The position numbers were made by a program, and so were the translations under genes. DNA of 64,000 nucleotides from Guillardia theta CCMP2712 (lineage: Eukaryota; Cryptophyceae; Pyrenomonadales; Geminigeraceae). The DNA is taken from the NCBI RefSeq assembly GCF_000315625.1, contig NW_005434659.1, forward strand, positions 619,591 through 683,590. The letters are read 5' to 3'. The notes below the pieces were generated by a model. It was not told where the DNA came from. It was given only the letters and a program-made list of their open reading frames with translations, and searched no databases. Below are positions 31,861 to 42,569 of the stretch, one piece after another; the first letter of the stretch is position 1; the number at the start of each line of letters is the position of its first letter.

Positions 31861-33819
31861 TCAGTCTGGACTGCTCTCTTCCACCGGTATGTCGTCATAC
31901 TGCAGTACACAGTCATTCCATGGAGGGACTTGTAAGGGGAGGAGGAGGAAGCAAAAAGATGAGGAGGGGGAAGATGGCGATAAGGGAGTGAGACCGTGAT
32001 GTCGTAGACTGGTTCTTCTCCCCTTGTCGCCAGGAATGATTCCATTTGTTGTAACATCTTGTCGACGATCTGAAAACCAGAATTGAGAAGCATATCACAA
32101 CAGACGCCTCCCTCCCTCCCTCTCCTTCCTCCCTCCCTCCTCGTTTCCTTTTTTGCTTTCCCTCCCACATCTTCCTTGAGCCAAAATACCGTCTTTGCCA
32201 GCACTATGAGCTTGATCCACTGGTGGAATTAGTCAAGTCAGACGCAACGGCAAGGAGAGCGGGGGACCACATGGACAGCAAGAGCAGCGGAATGGTGGCA
32301 GCAGGGAGGGGCGGAGGGAAGGCCCGGGAAGGTGACAGCGACTTACTCTTGGCTGGGTCTTAGGGTTGTTGAGAACCTCTTCGTAGAGATCTCGCCTGTC
32401 GTTGAGGTACTCTTGGAAAGCTTCATGTCTGCGGTTCCTCATCACCATCGCACCGGATGACTGGGACTACCCACTGGTCCAGCAGCTCGGTCGGGACACT
32501 AGGATGCAAGCCCAGCTGATCGCCGTCGGTCTAGAAAGTCTCAGTTTCTCTCTTCCTCTCCTCTCTTGCTCCTCCTCTCCTCTATCCCAGCTCCTTGCCT
32601 CTCTCGCAGCCACTCGTGTGTCTGTGTGTTTTCCCTTTCTCACCTTGTAGACTCCGTTCTTGTAGTATCCATAGAAGCCAGGGTTGACTTTGAACCTCTC
32701 CTCCCGCTTCTGCAGGTCGAGCGTCATGAACATGAGGTACGAGGGGAGTCGCTTCCTTCAGTGCCACGTCATCGATGCCCTCGGCGATCAACATCTGAAC
32801 CTCCACCGGCTCGCCTCGGCTCCCCACCATAGTCACGCAGGGACTCAAAGGGGGCTGCATCGCTTTGAACTGCCTGGCAAACGGACTTAAATGGACAAGC
32901 TGCATTGAACTCCTCCTCTTCCTTCCTCCCCCCCCTGCCTCTCCTCCTGCTCTTTGCCTCACTTCCAATCTGTCACTTCCTCATGTTCAAACCACTCATG
33001 CTCTGGGATGACTGGATCCTTGCGATCAATCGGCTTTCCCCAGGAATCGCAGCATTTGGTTGGGCCTCCACTTGGAGCTCCTCCAAACGCCTTGAAGGGA
33101 TCGACTTTGAGCCCTATGGAAACAGTTAGTGGGATTGAATTTGAAGTAGGCGGAACTGATCATGGTAGTGTCGAAGAATGAAGTCAATTTAAGGTTAAAG
33201 GCGAATTTAGGAAGAAAGACATATGGGAGCACAGGAGTGAGATAGAGATGGTGGAGGTGGGGATTGGGGAGGCGAGCGAGGAAATTAAGAGGGAGAGGAG
33301 GGAAGAGATTTCTGGGAGGGAGGAGAATACCTCTCGCTTCTCGCTCCTCAAAGTCCTTCCTGAACTCAGGAGGCACCTCAGGACGCCATGGGCATCTCAG
33401 ATTGTCATCATCTTCATACTCCAACTCGCCCTGGTGAGCCCACACGTCTTCGATGGTTCGATCGGACTCTGACTCTGTCGTCCTGTTTGGGTGCAGCGGG
33501 CGAATCAAGTCTCTCTCTATCGGGCCATCCATGTCTGCAGCAGACAAGTCACACCTAGCAAGGCACACGCTGATGCTGGACAACAGCACGTGAGGCCAGG
33601 AGGGTGGAGTTGATGGTCAAAGTTGTCAATGCAGGGCAGGAATGGACCGGGAGAATGGGGTATGGGGGGGAGCTGCTGAGTTGACCTATGAGGCAGATGA
33701 CGGCTCGAGACATGTTGGGGACGAGGACATCGGGGAAGTCTGGCCCAGCTATGGTGAAATTGCTTCCTGACCTCTCAGGGTGCGAGAAATTTGACCAGAG
33801 AACTTGTTCATCTTCGAAC
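31861..33819 (-). CDS. Unidentified conserved-looking protein, 5' end unresolved
   Basis: Protein-like exons read leftward: FEDEQVLWSNFSHPE / DVLVPNMSRAVICLIG (from 33819), GPIERDLIRPLHPNRTTESE through CPWRPEVPPEFRKDFEERE (about 33550-33330), LKVDPFKAFGGAPSGGPTKC (about 33100), QREERF-type KVNPGFYGYYKNGVYK (about 32660), TDGDQLGLHPSVPTELLDQW, RHEAFQEYLNDRRDLYEEVL (about 32400), WIKLIVLAKT, IVDKMLQQMESFLATRGEEP, and YDDIPVEESSPD with the stop at 31861. The last four exons are phase-consistent. Two joins (about 32760 and 32450) need a frame change I could not explain by splicing. No family is recognised. The clustered Cys and basic/acidic content do not identify a domain. It lies in tandem behind the exosome gene. 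Confidence 0.6.
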
Positions 33820-33969
33820 CTGACACGTCTATCAGCACGATGACGAGAAAGAGAATGCCAACATGTTAGGGACCCAGGGATCAGAAAGATGGCGAAGAAT
33901 GCAAGGCAAGGCAGGGATCGGACACGCAGCAGGTGAAGAACAGGCGAGCAAACAAGTGATGGGGGGAGA

Positions 33970-35351
33970 TTACATGTTCACATCCTCGTCATCTCGCACT
34001 GTCCGCGCTGCAAGTATCAGACGACCGTCTGCAGCACACTCCTCCTGCACAGCAGAAATTCAGAGCGAGCGAGCGAGCGAGAGAGAGAGAGATGCTTTGT
34101 CCTACCCCTTCTGTCGGATCGATCACCCATGCGGACCCGAGGCGATATAGAGAGACAGTGAGCGGGCAGTTGATGGAGTCGAGTCGCCAGTAGCTGTACC
34201 ATCGCGTCATGGGGGGTTTAGAAAACCTCACACGTCTCACGTTGATCGATCATCATCCATCTCCACAGAGATTCGGTCTTCTGGTCCATCCTGTTTGAAG
34301 ACTGCTTCCAGTATCACACCCTCCCTCCCTGCTCCCCCCCTGCCCTCTTCCCTCCCTGGCTCCCTCCCTCCCTCTCCTCCTATCTCTCTTCCCATCTCCT
34401 CTCTCACTCATTCTCGGAAACCATGTGGACCGCAGCGCTGCTCGGACCGCCATGACACTTGCATCAAGAAGATTCCCATCTGCCTCCAGCAGGTGAACTT
34501 TGACATGCAGCAACCAGCTGAAAGGAGGTCAGGTCAAGTCGAGGAAGAGGACAAACACTTGCTTCAGCTTCCCCGGAATGATACATAGTCTGTCGTCTTT
34601 GATGACCTGGAGTTCTAGAGTGTTGTACAGTCTTTCGAGGGTGCTGGTGGATTTGCGAACAGGAAGAGAAGAGAGGCAGAAGGCAAGGATAAGATCACCG
34701 CAATCAGATTTTTCTGCCCTCCTCACAGGTATCCAAGCAGTACCTCATGACGAGAAAGGAATAATCGCTCACAGCTTCCTGTTGCACAGGATCTCAGATA
34801 GCGGCCCCAACGGACTTCAAAACCTCGTCGTCTCTCTCCTGTCCGGAGCTTCCTGGCCCGCCGATCCCACGAAAATCGACTGAAAATGTGATAGGGGCAG
34901 GCCCGAGGCGACCAGGCGGGTGAGGTTTAGAGAACTCAGCGTGGACAGCTGGGAAGGCCTCTCTTAGGAGGCAGCCAAGAGACAGCAAGAGACGGACTCA
35001 CAACACAGCACGTCTGTCCTGCCAAACCTCACGCGGGAGGAGCCGAAGGTGTTGGGCAGGACGGCGACTTCCACATTGACCTGCAACATTCAGAGGGGGA
35101 GAGTGCAGCGTGACATGCTTACAGGCCTCGATTGGAGAGATTTCCTGCCATCCTCTCGCAGCCCTGTCCTGAGAGAGGCTGTGAGCGAGGGCGAGCAGCC
35201 AGGCCCAGCTCACATTGCTTGGAGTCGGATACTCGACTTGTGGCTCTCAGGCATCTGGTATGTGATCCCGTAGTTCGCATCGACATCATGGGTAGTGCGG
35301 CATAAAAGCAGCACGAGGAAAATAAATCTTTCTCCAAGTAGAGATGACATC
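33970..35351 (-). CDS. Exosome complex subunit, RNase PH type (RRP42/RRP43/RRP45 group)
   Basis: Exons carry the RNase PH fold in order: TGLREDGRKSLQSRPV, LPNTFGSSRVRFGRTDVLC, AEFSKPHPPG, LERLYNTLELQVIKDDRLCI, VWLLHVKVHLLEADGNLLDA / SVMAVRAALRSTWFP, SINCPLTVSLYRLGSAWVI, and DPTEG then EECAADGRLILAARTVRDDE to the stop at 33970. The R-x-DGR start, GNLLDA-x5-AAL and DPT-x-EE motifs are diagnostic of the archaeal/eukaryotic exosome ring. The ring is catalytically inert in most eukaryotes and threads RNA to Rrp44/Rrp6. Which of the Rrp42, 43 or 45 paralogues it is cannot be fixed. Oddly, the first exon (ATG 35351) reads like a signal peptide (RFIFLVLLLC), spliced in phase to TGLRED. An internal Met (QMPESHK) may be the real start. 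Confidence 0.85.
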
Positions 35352-36385
35352 CTAGAAGGTAAGGTGGAAGATGGTAGACTTACAACATGACCGAGAGAGA
35401 ATCTAGATACGAAGTGTCAGATACTCAGGATAATCCAGTCAATGAGGGCCATTTAGACAGTACTCGCTCTAAGATACCCTCAAAGCCCATCTTCCATTGG
35501 AGTTTCTTTCTTTCTTCACCTCGTACCTTCCTTGCTAAATGATGTCTCGACCCGGTTGTTCTGGTCGAAAGACTTCATTCTTAGATTGACACCCTCTTAT
35601 CTCCATGTGCACCTCCATCTATGGGATGCAAACCCCATCCCTTCCTCCTCATCCTCGTCCTTAGTCCTCGTCCTCGTCCTCGTCTTCGATCTCCTTTCGT
35701 GAAACCCTTGCGGGCGCATCACAAGCAAGGATCCAGAAAAATACTTTTATGACATTGCTTGATGGTACAATTACAGTAGCAATCTTAAAATTTTAAAAAA
35801 ATATTTAGATGAGAGTTACTTACTTATGAACTTTTAAAAATTGAGATTGAGGTTTCTGTATAATAAAGGAGACTGATAAGTGATAATTAAAATTATCTAA
35901 TTTGTACATCTATAAACAGTGCTAACAATTATAAAATATCTATAACTAAGTTATATTCAGTGCGTCCGCAGCTGTGGATCACACTGATTGGTTTCCATGG
36001 TAGGTTATAAAATTTGATCTACTTGATGAAATAGTTTGCACAATCCATTCATATTTGAATTTCTCGAATAAATTGGATTGAAAAAATTGAAACTTTGTGC
36101 ACGAGACCCGATCTTGTCTCCCCTAGCGGACAAAACCTGGTAGACCCCCACCCTTCCATGATCCCACCCCTTCTTTGAACCCCCTCTCGTTTGACACCTG
36201 GTCGATAGACCCACCCACCCCACATTCACTTGTTTACAAATTTACTCACCCGTCAATTTGATTGAAAAATCAGGTTCTAAAGGTAGGTCAGGGCTGAGAT
36301 ACACCCATGGACATACTCTCCCACCCTACCCTGTCAACTTTCAATTATACCCACTACCCCCTTGCTTACCGTCGCCTCCGCCGTC
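35352..36385. other. Divergent spacer with AT-rich island and C-rich promoter-like tract
   Basis: From about 35735 to 35965 the sequence is strongly A+T rich (AAAATTTTAAAAAAATATTTAG and similar), unlike the ~52% GC surroundings. From 36120 to 36362 the plus strand is dense in CCCCACCC, ACCCACC and TACCC tracts leading up to the UEV start at 36386. No gene was seen. Confidence 0.5.
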
Positions 36386-37966
36386 ATGTCCTCACAAGTC
36401 ATCGGTAAGTATGTCGGAGCTTCGCCATTCCTGCATGGCGCCTCGGAATATTTTATCGTCCCCTTCCTCTTCTTCTTCCTCCTCCACATCCTTGTCTCCT
36501 TCTGTTCCTGTCTTCCTCGCTCATCGCATCTGTTTTCCTTTGTCTTTACCTTCACTCTCATATAAGTTCATTGACTGCAATCCAATCCTACTTCATACTC
36601 ACTTCCACATAAACTCATCAGGACTTAACTCGTAACTGATGAATCAATATTACTAACTCTATAATCTGGTGACATTTTTGATTATCTTTTCCGTTTGGTC
36701 TTGTTCGATGCCTACTTCACTGTTGTCGCCTGATACTTGTTTGGGTCACCATCTTATTAACTCCAATTGAAACGCCCGTCAATGTCATTATCGTGTGCAG
36801 ACGCGAATTGCCAAGTGTTATAGGAATGAGCGCGATCGATGAAAACATTACGATTTTTAAGAGCGAAATCATGATGTAGATCGTTGCTTTCGAGCTGTTC
36901 TAATATTCTTGAGATTCTGTGTGTCTATCGTGTTCCATCAGCTCTCTGAAGGTAGACGATTGATGATGCTGAGTTGTACATAGTAGGAACTTGATATTGT
37001 TTTGTAGTTTGTTCGATTTTTATGGATATTTTTATGTGTTCATCCTAAGGAGGGGTTGATGATTTTGCACTTGCGTTTGCGATGTGGAAGATTGTTCATC
37101 TTAGCTCAGTCTGAAGCTATTGTTTTCGTTGTTTCCCACTGGAGGTTGATGCGATTTGTGTGTGAAATCACCATGTTCCAAGTTCTTCTCGACATGTTTG
37201 CGTTCATCCGCGAATCTTTCAACAAGGGAACTCAAATTGTGCACGTCACTTCTGAGATGCATGTGTGAGTATGCACACGCCTCTTTCACGCCTTATTCAA
37301 CTCTCTCCTTTGTGACCGCAAGTGTTTCATATCCGCTGGTACCAGCGAGAGCATCGATGCTTCTGGTGGAGCATCACTCTTGTGTTGTTTGGGTGTTGAA
37401 ATCAGGCCTTCTACCATTGCATCACCCATCAATAACCCTCTTACTTCAGTTCCTCGGAACTTCGTGCTGTTGGAAGAGCTGGAGAAGGGTGAGAAGGGAG
37501 TGGGGGATGGAAGCGTGAGCTACGGACTTGCGGACGGAAACGACAACACATTGACCACCTGGAATGGCATGATCGTCGGTCCCCATGGGGTGAGAAGATG
37601 TCAATAGACGCATGATGGTGGGCGACTGATGGTCTGAACAGTCTCAGCTTGAAGGAAGGATTCTCTCTCTCGTTATAACCTGCGGAGAACGCTATCCTGA
37701 TGAATCTCCCAAGGTCCGCTTTCAGTCTCGCGTGAATCTAAATTTTGTCGATCAGCACAATGGCGCGGTGAGTCGACCTGATGTTGTTCTATTCTCCTCT
37801 TCTCATCGTGTTGGCTGTTTGACAGGTTGACTCGAGGAGCGTCTCGATCTTGTCACATTGGAATCGGTCATGCACTATGGAGAAGCTCTTGCAGGAGCTG
37901 CGCCGGGAGATGTGCAGCAGTCACAACCGCAGATTGCCTCAGCCTCCCGATGGCGCGATGTTCTAA
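36386..37966 (+). CDS. Ubiquitin-conjugating enzyme variant (UEV, Mms2/UBE2V-like)
   Basis: Four exons (36386-36404, 37450-37589, 37642-37767, 37826-37966) give 141 aa, the normal UEV length. The protein starts [20 protein letters not shown]. It continues [45 protein letters not shown] and [12 protein letters not shown], and ends in [13 protein letters not shown]. UEVs partner with Ubc13 to build K63-linked ubiquitin chains in DNA-damage tolerance and signalling. As expected, the UBC active-site Cys is missing: the region after [12 protein letters not shown] has no Cys at that place. The first exon codes for only six residues plus one base, and the 1045 bp intron after it is about twenty times the local norm. 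Identification is firm. Confidence 0.93.
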
Positions 37967-38331
37967 GGTGAAGACTCCTGCTGATGTGGCTCGGCGATCT
38001 CACGGTGGTTTTGGATGGAAGTTTGCGTCGAGAGAGCATGATGGCAAGGGAGAAGTTTGATTGCAGAGCAGCGGCCAAGATCTTGTGTTGTTTATGTTGG
38101 GAGTCGATTGAACCTTTGCTTCAAGTTTTTGATCACCCATGGCTGGAGGGTGGAGGGATTCTATCTCGCCCTCTATCTAGCAAAGCAAACCAAAGATGAG
38201 AGATGTTTTTGCATATTGCTTTGTTTCGTCGAATTAAGATAGTAAATATCAGTTCTGTCACAACCCTCCAGGGCTTTCCGTTGATTTGCTACGAGATTGC
38301 CACACGGCGTGAGCAAATCTCGTCCTCTTCA
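37967..38331. other. Convergent 3' spacer between UEV and EAF6 genes
   Basis: Both genes end toward this spacer. It is unremarkable in composition, and no supported gene was seen. Confidence 0.5.
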
Positions 38332-38942
38332 TCAGTCTTCCTCATCATCATCGTCCTCATCTCCCTCGTTCCTCTTCCTCCTACCCAGCTTTGCTCGATC
38401 CGGCAGCTTCGAGTCTGCACCGCGTTTCTCTCGCCGAGACTACACAGAGGGTTTCATCGGTACAGCACAGGAGGAGCAAGGAGAGCTACCTTGTGCACAT
38501 CTTTCCGTGTTCCTGTGCTGTTCATGACAGGCTCATCGTCCCCCTCCCCCTGCTCGTCCGCGGGAGTGACCAGGAAGTCCAAGTTGAGCAAGGTATCACC
38601 TTGGGAGCAGATAGCGAAGACTGGGAGAACACCCTGTCCTGGTTCTTGATCTTCATCTGCCGCGCGTTCCCTCGCTGCTGGGCCATGTTCTGGAAGTACC
38701 TGGGAGAAAATCATGAGCATTCGCCCATTCCACCAATGCCCCTCCTTACCCGTCCCATCCTTTGAGGATGTTGCCGTTCTGTTGCGTGTCCTCCAGGTAA
38801 GAGGTCTCAAGTTCGAAGATTTCCTTCTCGATCTGCAAGAACATCTCTCGTCACTCTCATGATCGCACGCTCGAGCCTCCGTCACCTCCACCAGCTCCTT
38901 CTCCAGTTGATTCTTCTGTGTGATCAGACTCTGTAGGGACAT
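38332..38942 (-). CDS. EAF6: EAF6-like subunit of histone acetyltransferase complexes
   Basis: Five exons (38942-38886, 38832-38750, 38699-38600, 38549-38490, 38439-38332) join in phase to 135 aa. The conserved EAF6 core is clear: LQSLITQKNQLEKELVE, then IEKEIFELETSYLEDTQQNG, then NILKGWDGYFQ. In yeast and animals EAF6 is a small coiled-coil subunit of NuA4, NuA3 and MOZ/HBO1-type acetyltransferase complexes. The tail is basic then acidic (KLGRRKRNEGDEDDDDEED) and contains a likely nuclear localisation signal. The length fits the family. It converges with the UEV gene and diverges from the gene at 39642. Confidence 0.92.
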
Positions 38943-39641
38943 GGAAGGGAAAGCGAACTACCCTGCATGCCCGTCACAAACAAAAGAGCAATCATCATCA
39001 TAGAGAATGTGTCTACACGGTTTCTCTCTCCGTTGTCCACTATCCTTCACTATCCTCTTGCCCACTCCCATCCCTTCGGCTCCCTCCACTTTCATTTCAA
39101 GCACCATCCCCCTTTCTTTGCAAGGCTCTCTTCCTCTCTTCCTCTCCATTCATCTCCCAATCTCTCCTCCTCTCTTCCTCTCCATTCATCTCCCAATCTC
39201 TCCTCCTCTCCCTCCTCTCCCTCCTCTTCCTCCTCTCCCTCTCTCCTCTCCCCCCCCCCGCCATGCTCCCTCCCGCTCTCGCTCCTGCCGTTCATCTTGC
39301 CCAGCCCTCATGAGCTGCTCCCGGTGAGCGCATTGAGCTATTTATTATCTCTGTCCTACCCAATACCTAGGTCGCATACTGAGGCAGGCTTGTTAGACTA
39401 AGGCAAGGGTTTGTTCCCCGAATCCCCGTGCTATCACTCCCTCCCTACCGCCGCCGCCGCCTCCTCCTCCTCCTCCTCCTCCTCTTCCCCTGTCTCCTCA
39501 CCCTTCCCTTTCCTTGTTCGTCGCTGAAATTCTCTCTCCCTTCTCTTTGGTACACTTTCTTGTTGTTTCCCACCATTTTCTCTTCCCTCTCCACCTCCAT
39601 TGCATCTGCTCCAAATTCGTGTAATGGCAGTTTGAAGCGCC
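38943..39641. other. Divergent spacer, pyrimidine-rich
   Basis: The plus strand is CT-rich throughout, with a duplicated ~35 bp block (CTCTTCCTCTCCATTCATCT..., at about 39131 and 39175). A (CCG)/(CTC) microsatellite lies at 39450-39486. No coding region is supported; long open frames here are only the repeats. Confidence 0.5.
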
Positions 39642-42106
39642 ATGCAGGCACCCATTCTACATCTTCTCCTCCTCCTCCTCCTCCCCTTCTTCCTCCATCC
39701 AGCAGGCGGCCTTGACTGCGAGGGTGAAGATCCAGCCATCTCGGTTCTCAGTCCGCGTCATGGCAGCGTCCTGCCTTTGGAGCTTCACGGGATGGACGCG
39801 CTCCGAGTGGAGGTAGAGCTGCTCATGTGCAACTTCCATGCCATCGACGGGTCGATCAGCGTCTTCGGGGGAGTGGGGGAGCAGAAGATCCAGGACCTCT
39901 GGCATCCAGTCAACGGCAGGAAGAACTACAGCATCGATATCCCGTACGCTTACGGGGAGGCCTGGGAAGAGAGCATGGTGTACCTTGAGAGAGGGATGGG
40001 GATGGCGTACAGGCTGGAGTTCTCCCTGACAGAGGGAGGGTTTGAGGTCGGAGTGTCTTCTTTCGTCGACCTCCTGCTCATTTCAAGACACATCCCTCGC
40101 CCCGCCGATCCCTCGGTGGGGCTCAAGGAGGACAAGAAATTCATCTACCTCCTCAGCACCAAGTTCGAGACTTCACGCCCTGACCTGCAGACAGCATCCT
40201 CCGACCTCCTGCAGCTCGTGTGGGGCCCCTTGCGGCCCAACGGGTCGGACGCGATCTGGTATCCAGGGTGCACGTGGAACGAAGCTCGCAACCGACTGTA
40301 CGAGGAGGCGAGGGGGAGGGGGAGGCACTATCTGTACTTCATCTTCACGGATGATGATGCAAGCTTGAGCTTGCAGCCTGGTCAGCCCATGGGACATGGT
40401 CCTGATGAGGTTGAAGGTGATCCATGGCGGGAGTATGAGCGGCTGCTGCTCAAGTGAGGAGGAGGAGGAGGTTGAGGTTGAGGAGGAGGAGGACGAGGTT
40501 GAGGAGGACGAGGAGGAGGAGGACGAGGAGGAGGAAAGCGGCGGGGGAGATGTGGTGAGGAGGGGGTGGAAGACGAGAGGACACAGAAAGCAAGGAGGGG
40601 GCAGAGGAATCGAGGCAGGGAGTTCGATGACTGATCTGTGCTCAGGTGGCAACCGGCAGCGGGATACGCCAAGTACACTATCCAACAGCCTCACACTCAG
40701 AAGCGGGACGGGCCGGAGGACGAGATTCAGTGCGTGAGGTTTGCTGATCCGCTACTGGTGGCCTATCACTTTGAAGCAGCTGGTGATGGAGATGAGATGA
40801 GACGGGGATGATGAAGGGAGAGCGTTGGAGAAAGGGGAGGAAGGGGAAGGGGAGGAGGAGGAGATGGAAGGTGGGAGAAGGAAAGCGAGGATGGCTACAG
40901 CGCGAGTTGTCTTGTTGTGGACTGATTTCCTTGCAGCTTTCCTCTTGCCGTACACCACGGAGTTTGACAGGTAAGGGGGGCGAGCAACGGCTGCTGTTGT
41001 CCTTCACCTCTGCTCTCAGCGAGTCCTGGCACTACTCGGCTGTTGTGATCAACGTAAGGGAAGGGAGGAAGAGAGGAGAGAAGAGGGAGAGAAGAGGGAG
41101 GGAGGGAGGGAGGGAGGGAGGGAGCGAGGGAGCTGAGAGTTCCTGGCAGGTGCTTCAGTCGCTTCACTACAGGAATCACATCCTCCAGTTCAACTCTCTC
41201 TACGTTCACGACAACCAGAAGACCGTCGGATACGCAGGTGGAAAGAGGAGCTCAACTGTTGTTTCTCCTCTCCTCTCCTCTCCTCTCCTCTCCTCTCCTC
41301 TCCTCTCCTCTCCTCTCCTCTCCTCTCCTCTCGCCCTGCCCCCTCCTCTATCCTACTCTTCCCTCCCCTCGCCTCCTCCCTCTTCTCGCTCCTCTTCCCT
41401 CGTCTCATTCTCCAGCTACAGCCTTCAGGTTGATGAATTGGGAGCGGCCGATCAGGTGGATCACTGCCTCAATTGCTTTGCACGAGCATGTCTCCGAGGT
41501 CGGCATCCTGAATCCCGTGCAGGTTGAAACCCCTCTACCCTCCCCTCCCCTCTCCTGCTCCTCTCCCCTTCTCTCTCCTACTCTTAGCTCATTCTCTCTC
41601 TTCCTCTTCCCCTTGAAATCTCCTGCCTGCTCCTTCCTCCCGCCCCCGCTTCCTCTTCGTCCCACCTGTCCTTTGCGTCTTTCTGTCTGCTTCACCTCCA
41701 TCCTGCTCTCCTCGTCCTCTCACTCAGACTTCGGGTCAGGTCAAGTGCCATCCTTCGGTTCATCCCCTGCCCAAGGCTTTATCCTACGTCGTGAAGCCCT
41801 CGACCTTCGACATCTGTCATCCAGTACGTCTCCATCCTCCTCCATCATCTTCATGTTCCTGCTCCCCCTGCACCTCCCACTTCCCCGAGGTCTCCTCTAT
41901 CTACCCTGCTCGCACCTTTGTTTGCTTGTTCCTGCTCATGCAGCCCCTCCTCTCTCTCCTCCTCCTCCCCTCCCTCCTCCTTTCCACCCTCTTTGCAGGT
42001 CTTCCAGCATCTTCGCTCCCCCGAGCTGGCCACCAGCACCCACAACTGCTCGGGCTGGAACTTGGAGGGGAAGCTGTTGGACCTTCTCTTCGTCCAGTGC
42101 GCCTGA
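39642..42106 (+). CDS. Secreted/luminal protein with glycosyltransferase-like DDD motif
   Basis: Eight exons: 39642-40453, 40646-40782, 40937-40970, 41020-41053, 41150-41237, 41416-41522, 41728-41823 and 41999-42106. They join in phase to 471 aa. A signal peptide (MQAPILHLLLLLLLPFFLHP) is followed by a beta-rich domain (VEVELLMCNFHAIDGSISVF, KIQDLWHPVNGRKNYSIDIP). Next comes CTWNEARNRLYEEARGR and then HYLYFIFTDDDASL, followed by WREYERLLLKWQPAAGYAKY. A 'Cys-Trp ... RN-x-L-x4-A ... Y-x-FIFTDDD' arrangement is typical of secretory-pathway sugar-nucleotide transferases, whose DXD coordinates the metal. The later part (LQSLHYRNHILQFNSLYVHD, RPIRWITASIALHEHVSE) is unrecognised. A glycosyltransferase is a reasoned guess only. 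Repeat-rich introns (GGGA at 41098, CTCCT at 41273) leave the frame untouched. Confidence 0.75.
41098..41125 (+). repeat. (GGGA)n microsatellite in intron
   Basis: About seven GGGA units lie inside the intron between exons 4 and 5 of the gene at 39642. Confidence 0.8.
41267..41332 (+). repeat. (CTCCT)n repeat in intron
   Basis: About 65 bp of CTCCT units lie in the intron 41238-41415. It is the same motif as the block at 21059-21217, which there is apparently coding on the other strand. Confidence 0.85.
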
Positions 42107-42569
42107 AAGAGGAAGGGGGAGACGAGCCTCACGTCCTGCTAGGATTGAGCTGGGCAAGCAGCTGAGGGCGGAGCAGGAGGGGAAGCTCGACGAGCTGAGG
42201 ATGGAGGTGAAAGAGGTCCTTCCTCCTCCTCCTCGTCCGCGCTCCTTGGCTGAAGTTCTTGCAGCTACGGGAGATGATGCAGCAACTGCTCAAGGGGGAG
42301 GACAAGGAGGGAGGGAGCGAGAGCGAGAGCGAGGATCAAGGCAGAGATGGAGAGAAAGGAGAGGAGGAGGAAACAGGAGAGAGAGGAACAGGAGGAGAGA
42401 CAAAGGAGGAGCTATGAGAGACAGACATGTTGATTACAATCACGGGATGAGTACGAGACTGGAAAACTCCCTGGATGTCGCAGAGGGGAAGGAGGAGGAG
42501 GAGGAGGAGAAATGTGGATAAAGGGAAGGGGGGGATGGGGAGGAAGGAGGCGAGAGGAGATGACAATCG

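Noticed and set aside
37056-37268. 70-codon plus-strand ORF in the long UEV intron
   Set aside because: It has no recognisable domain or splice support, and an ORF of this length is expected by chance in 1 kb.
41238-42521. 427-codon plus-strand ORF with Leu/Pro/Ser-rich start
   Set aside because: It runs through CTCCT repeats and introns of the gene at 39642. The true exons use parts of it in defined phases and stop at 42106.
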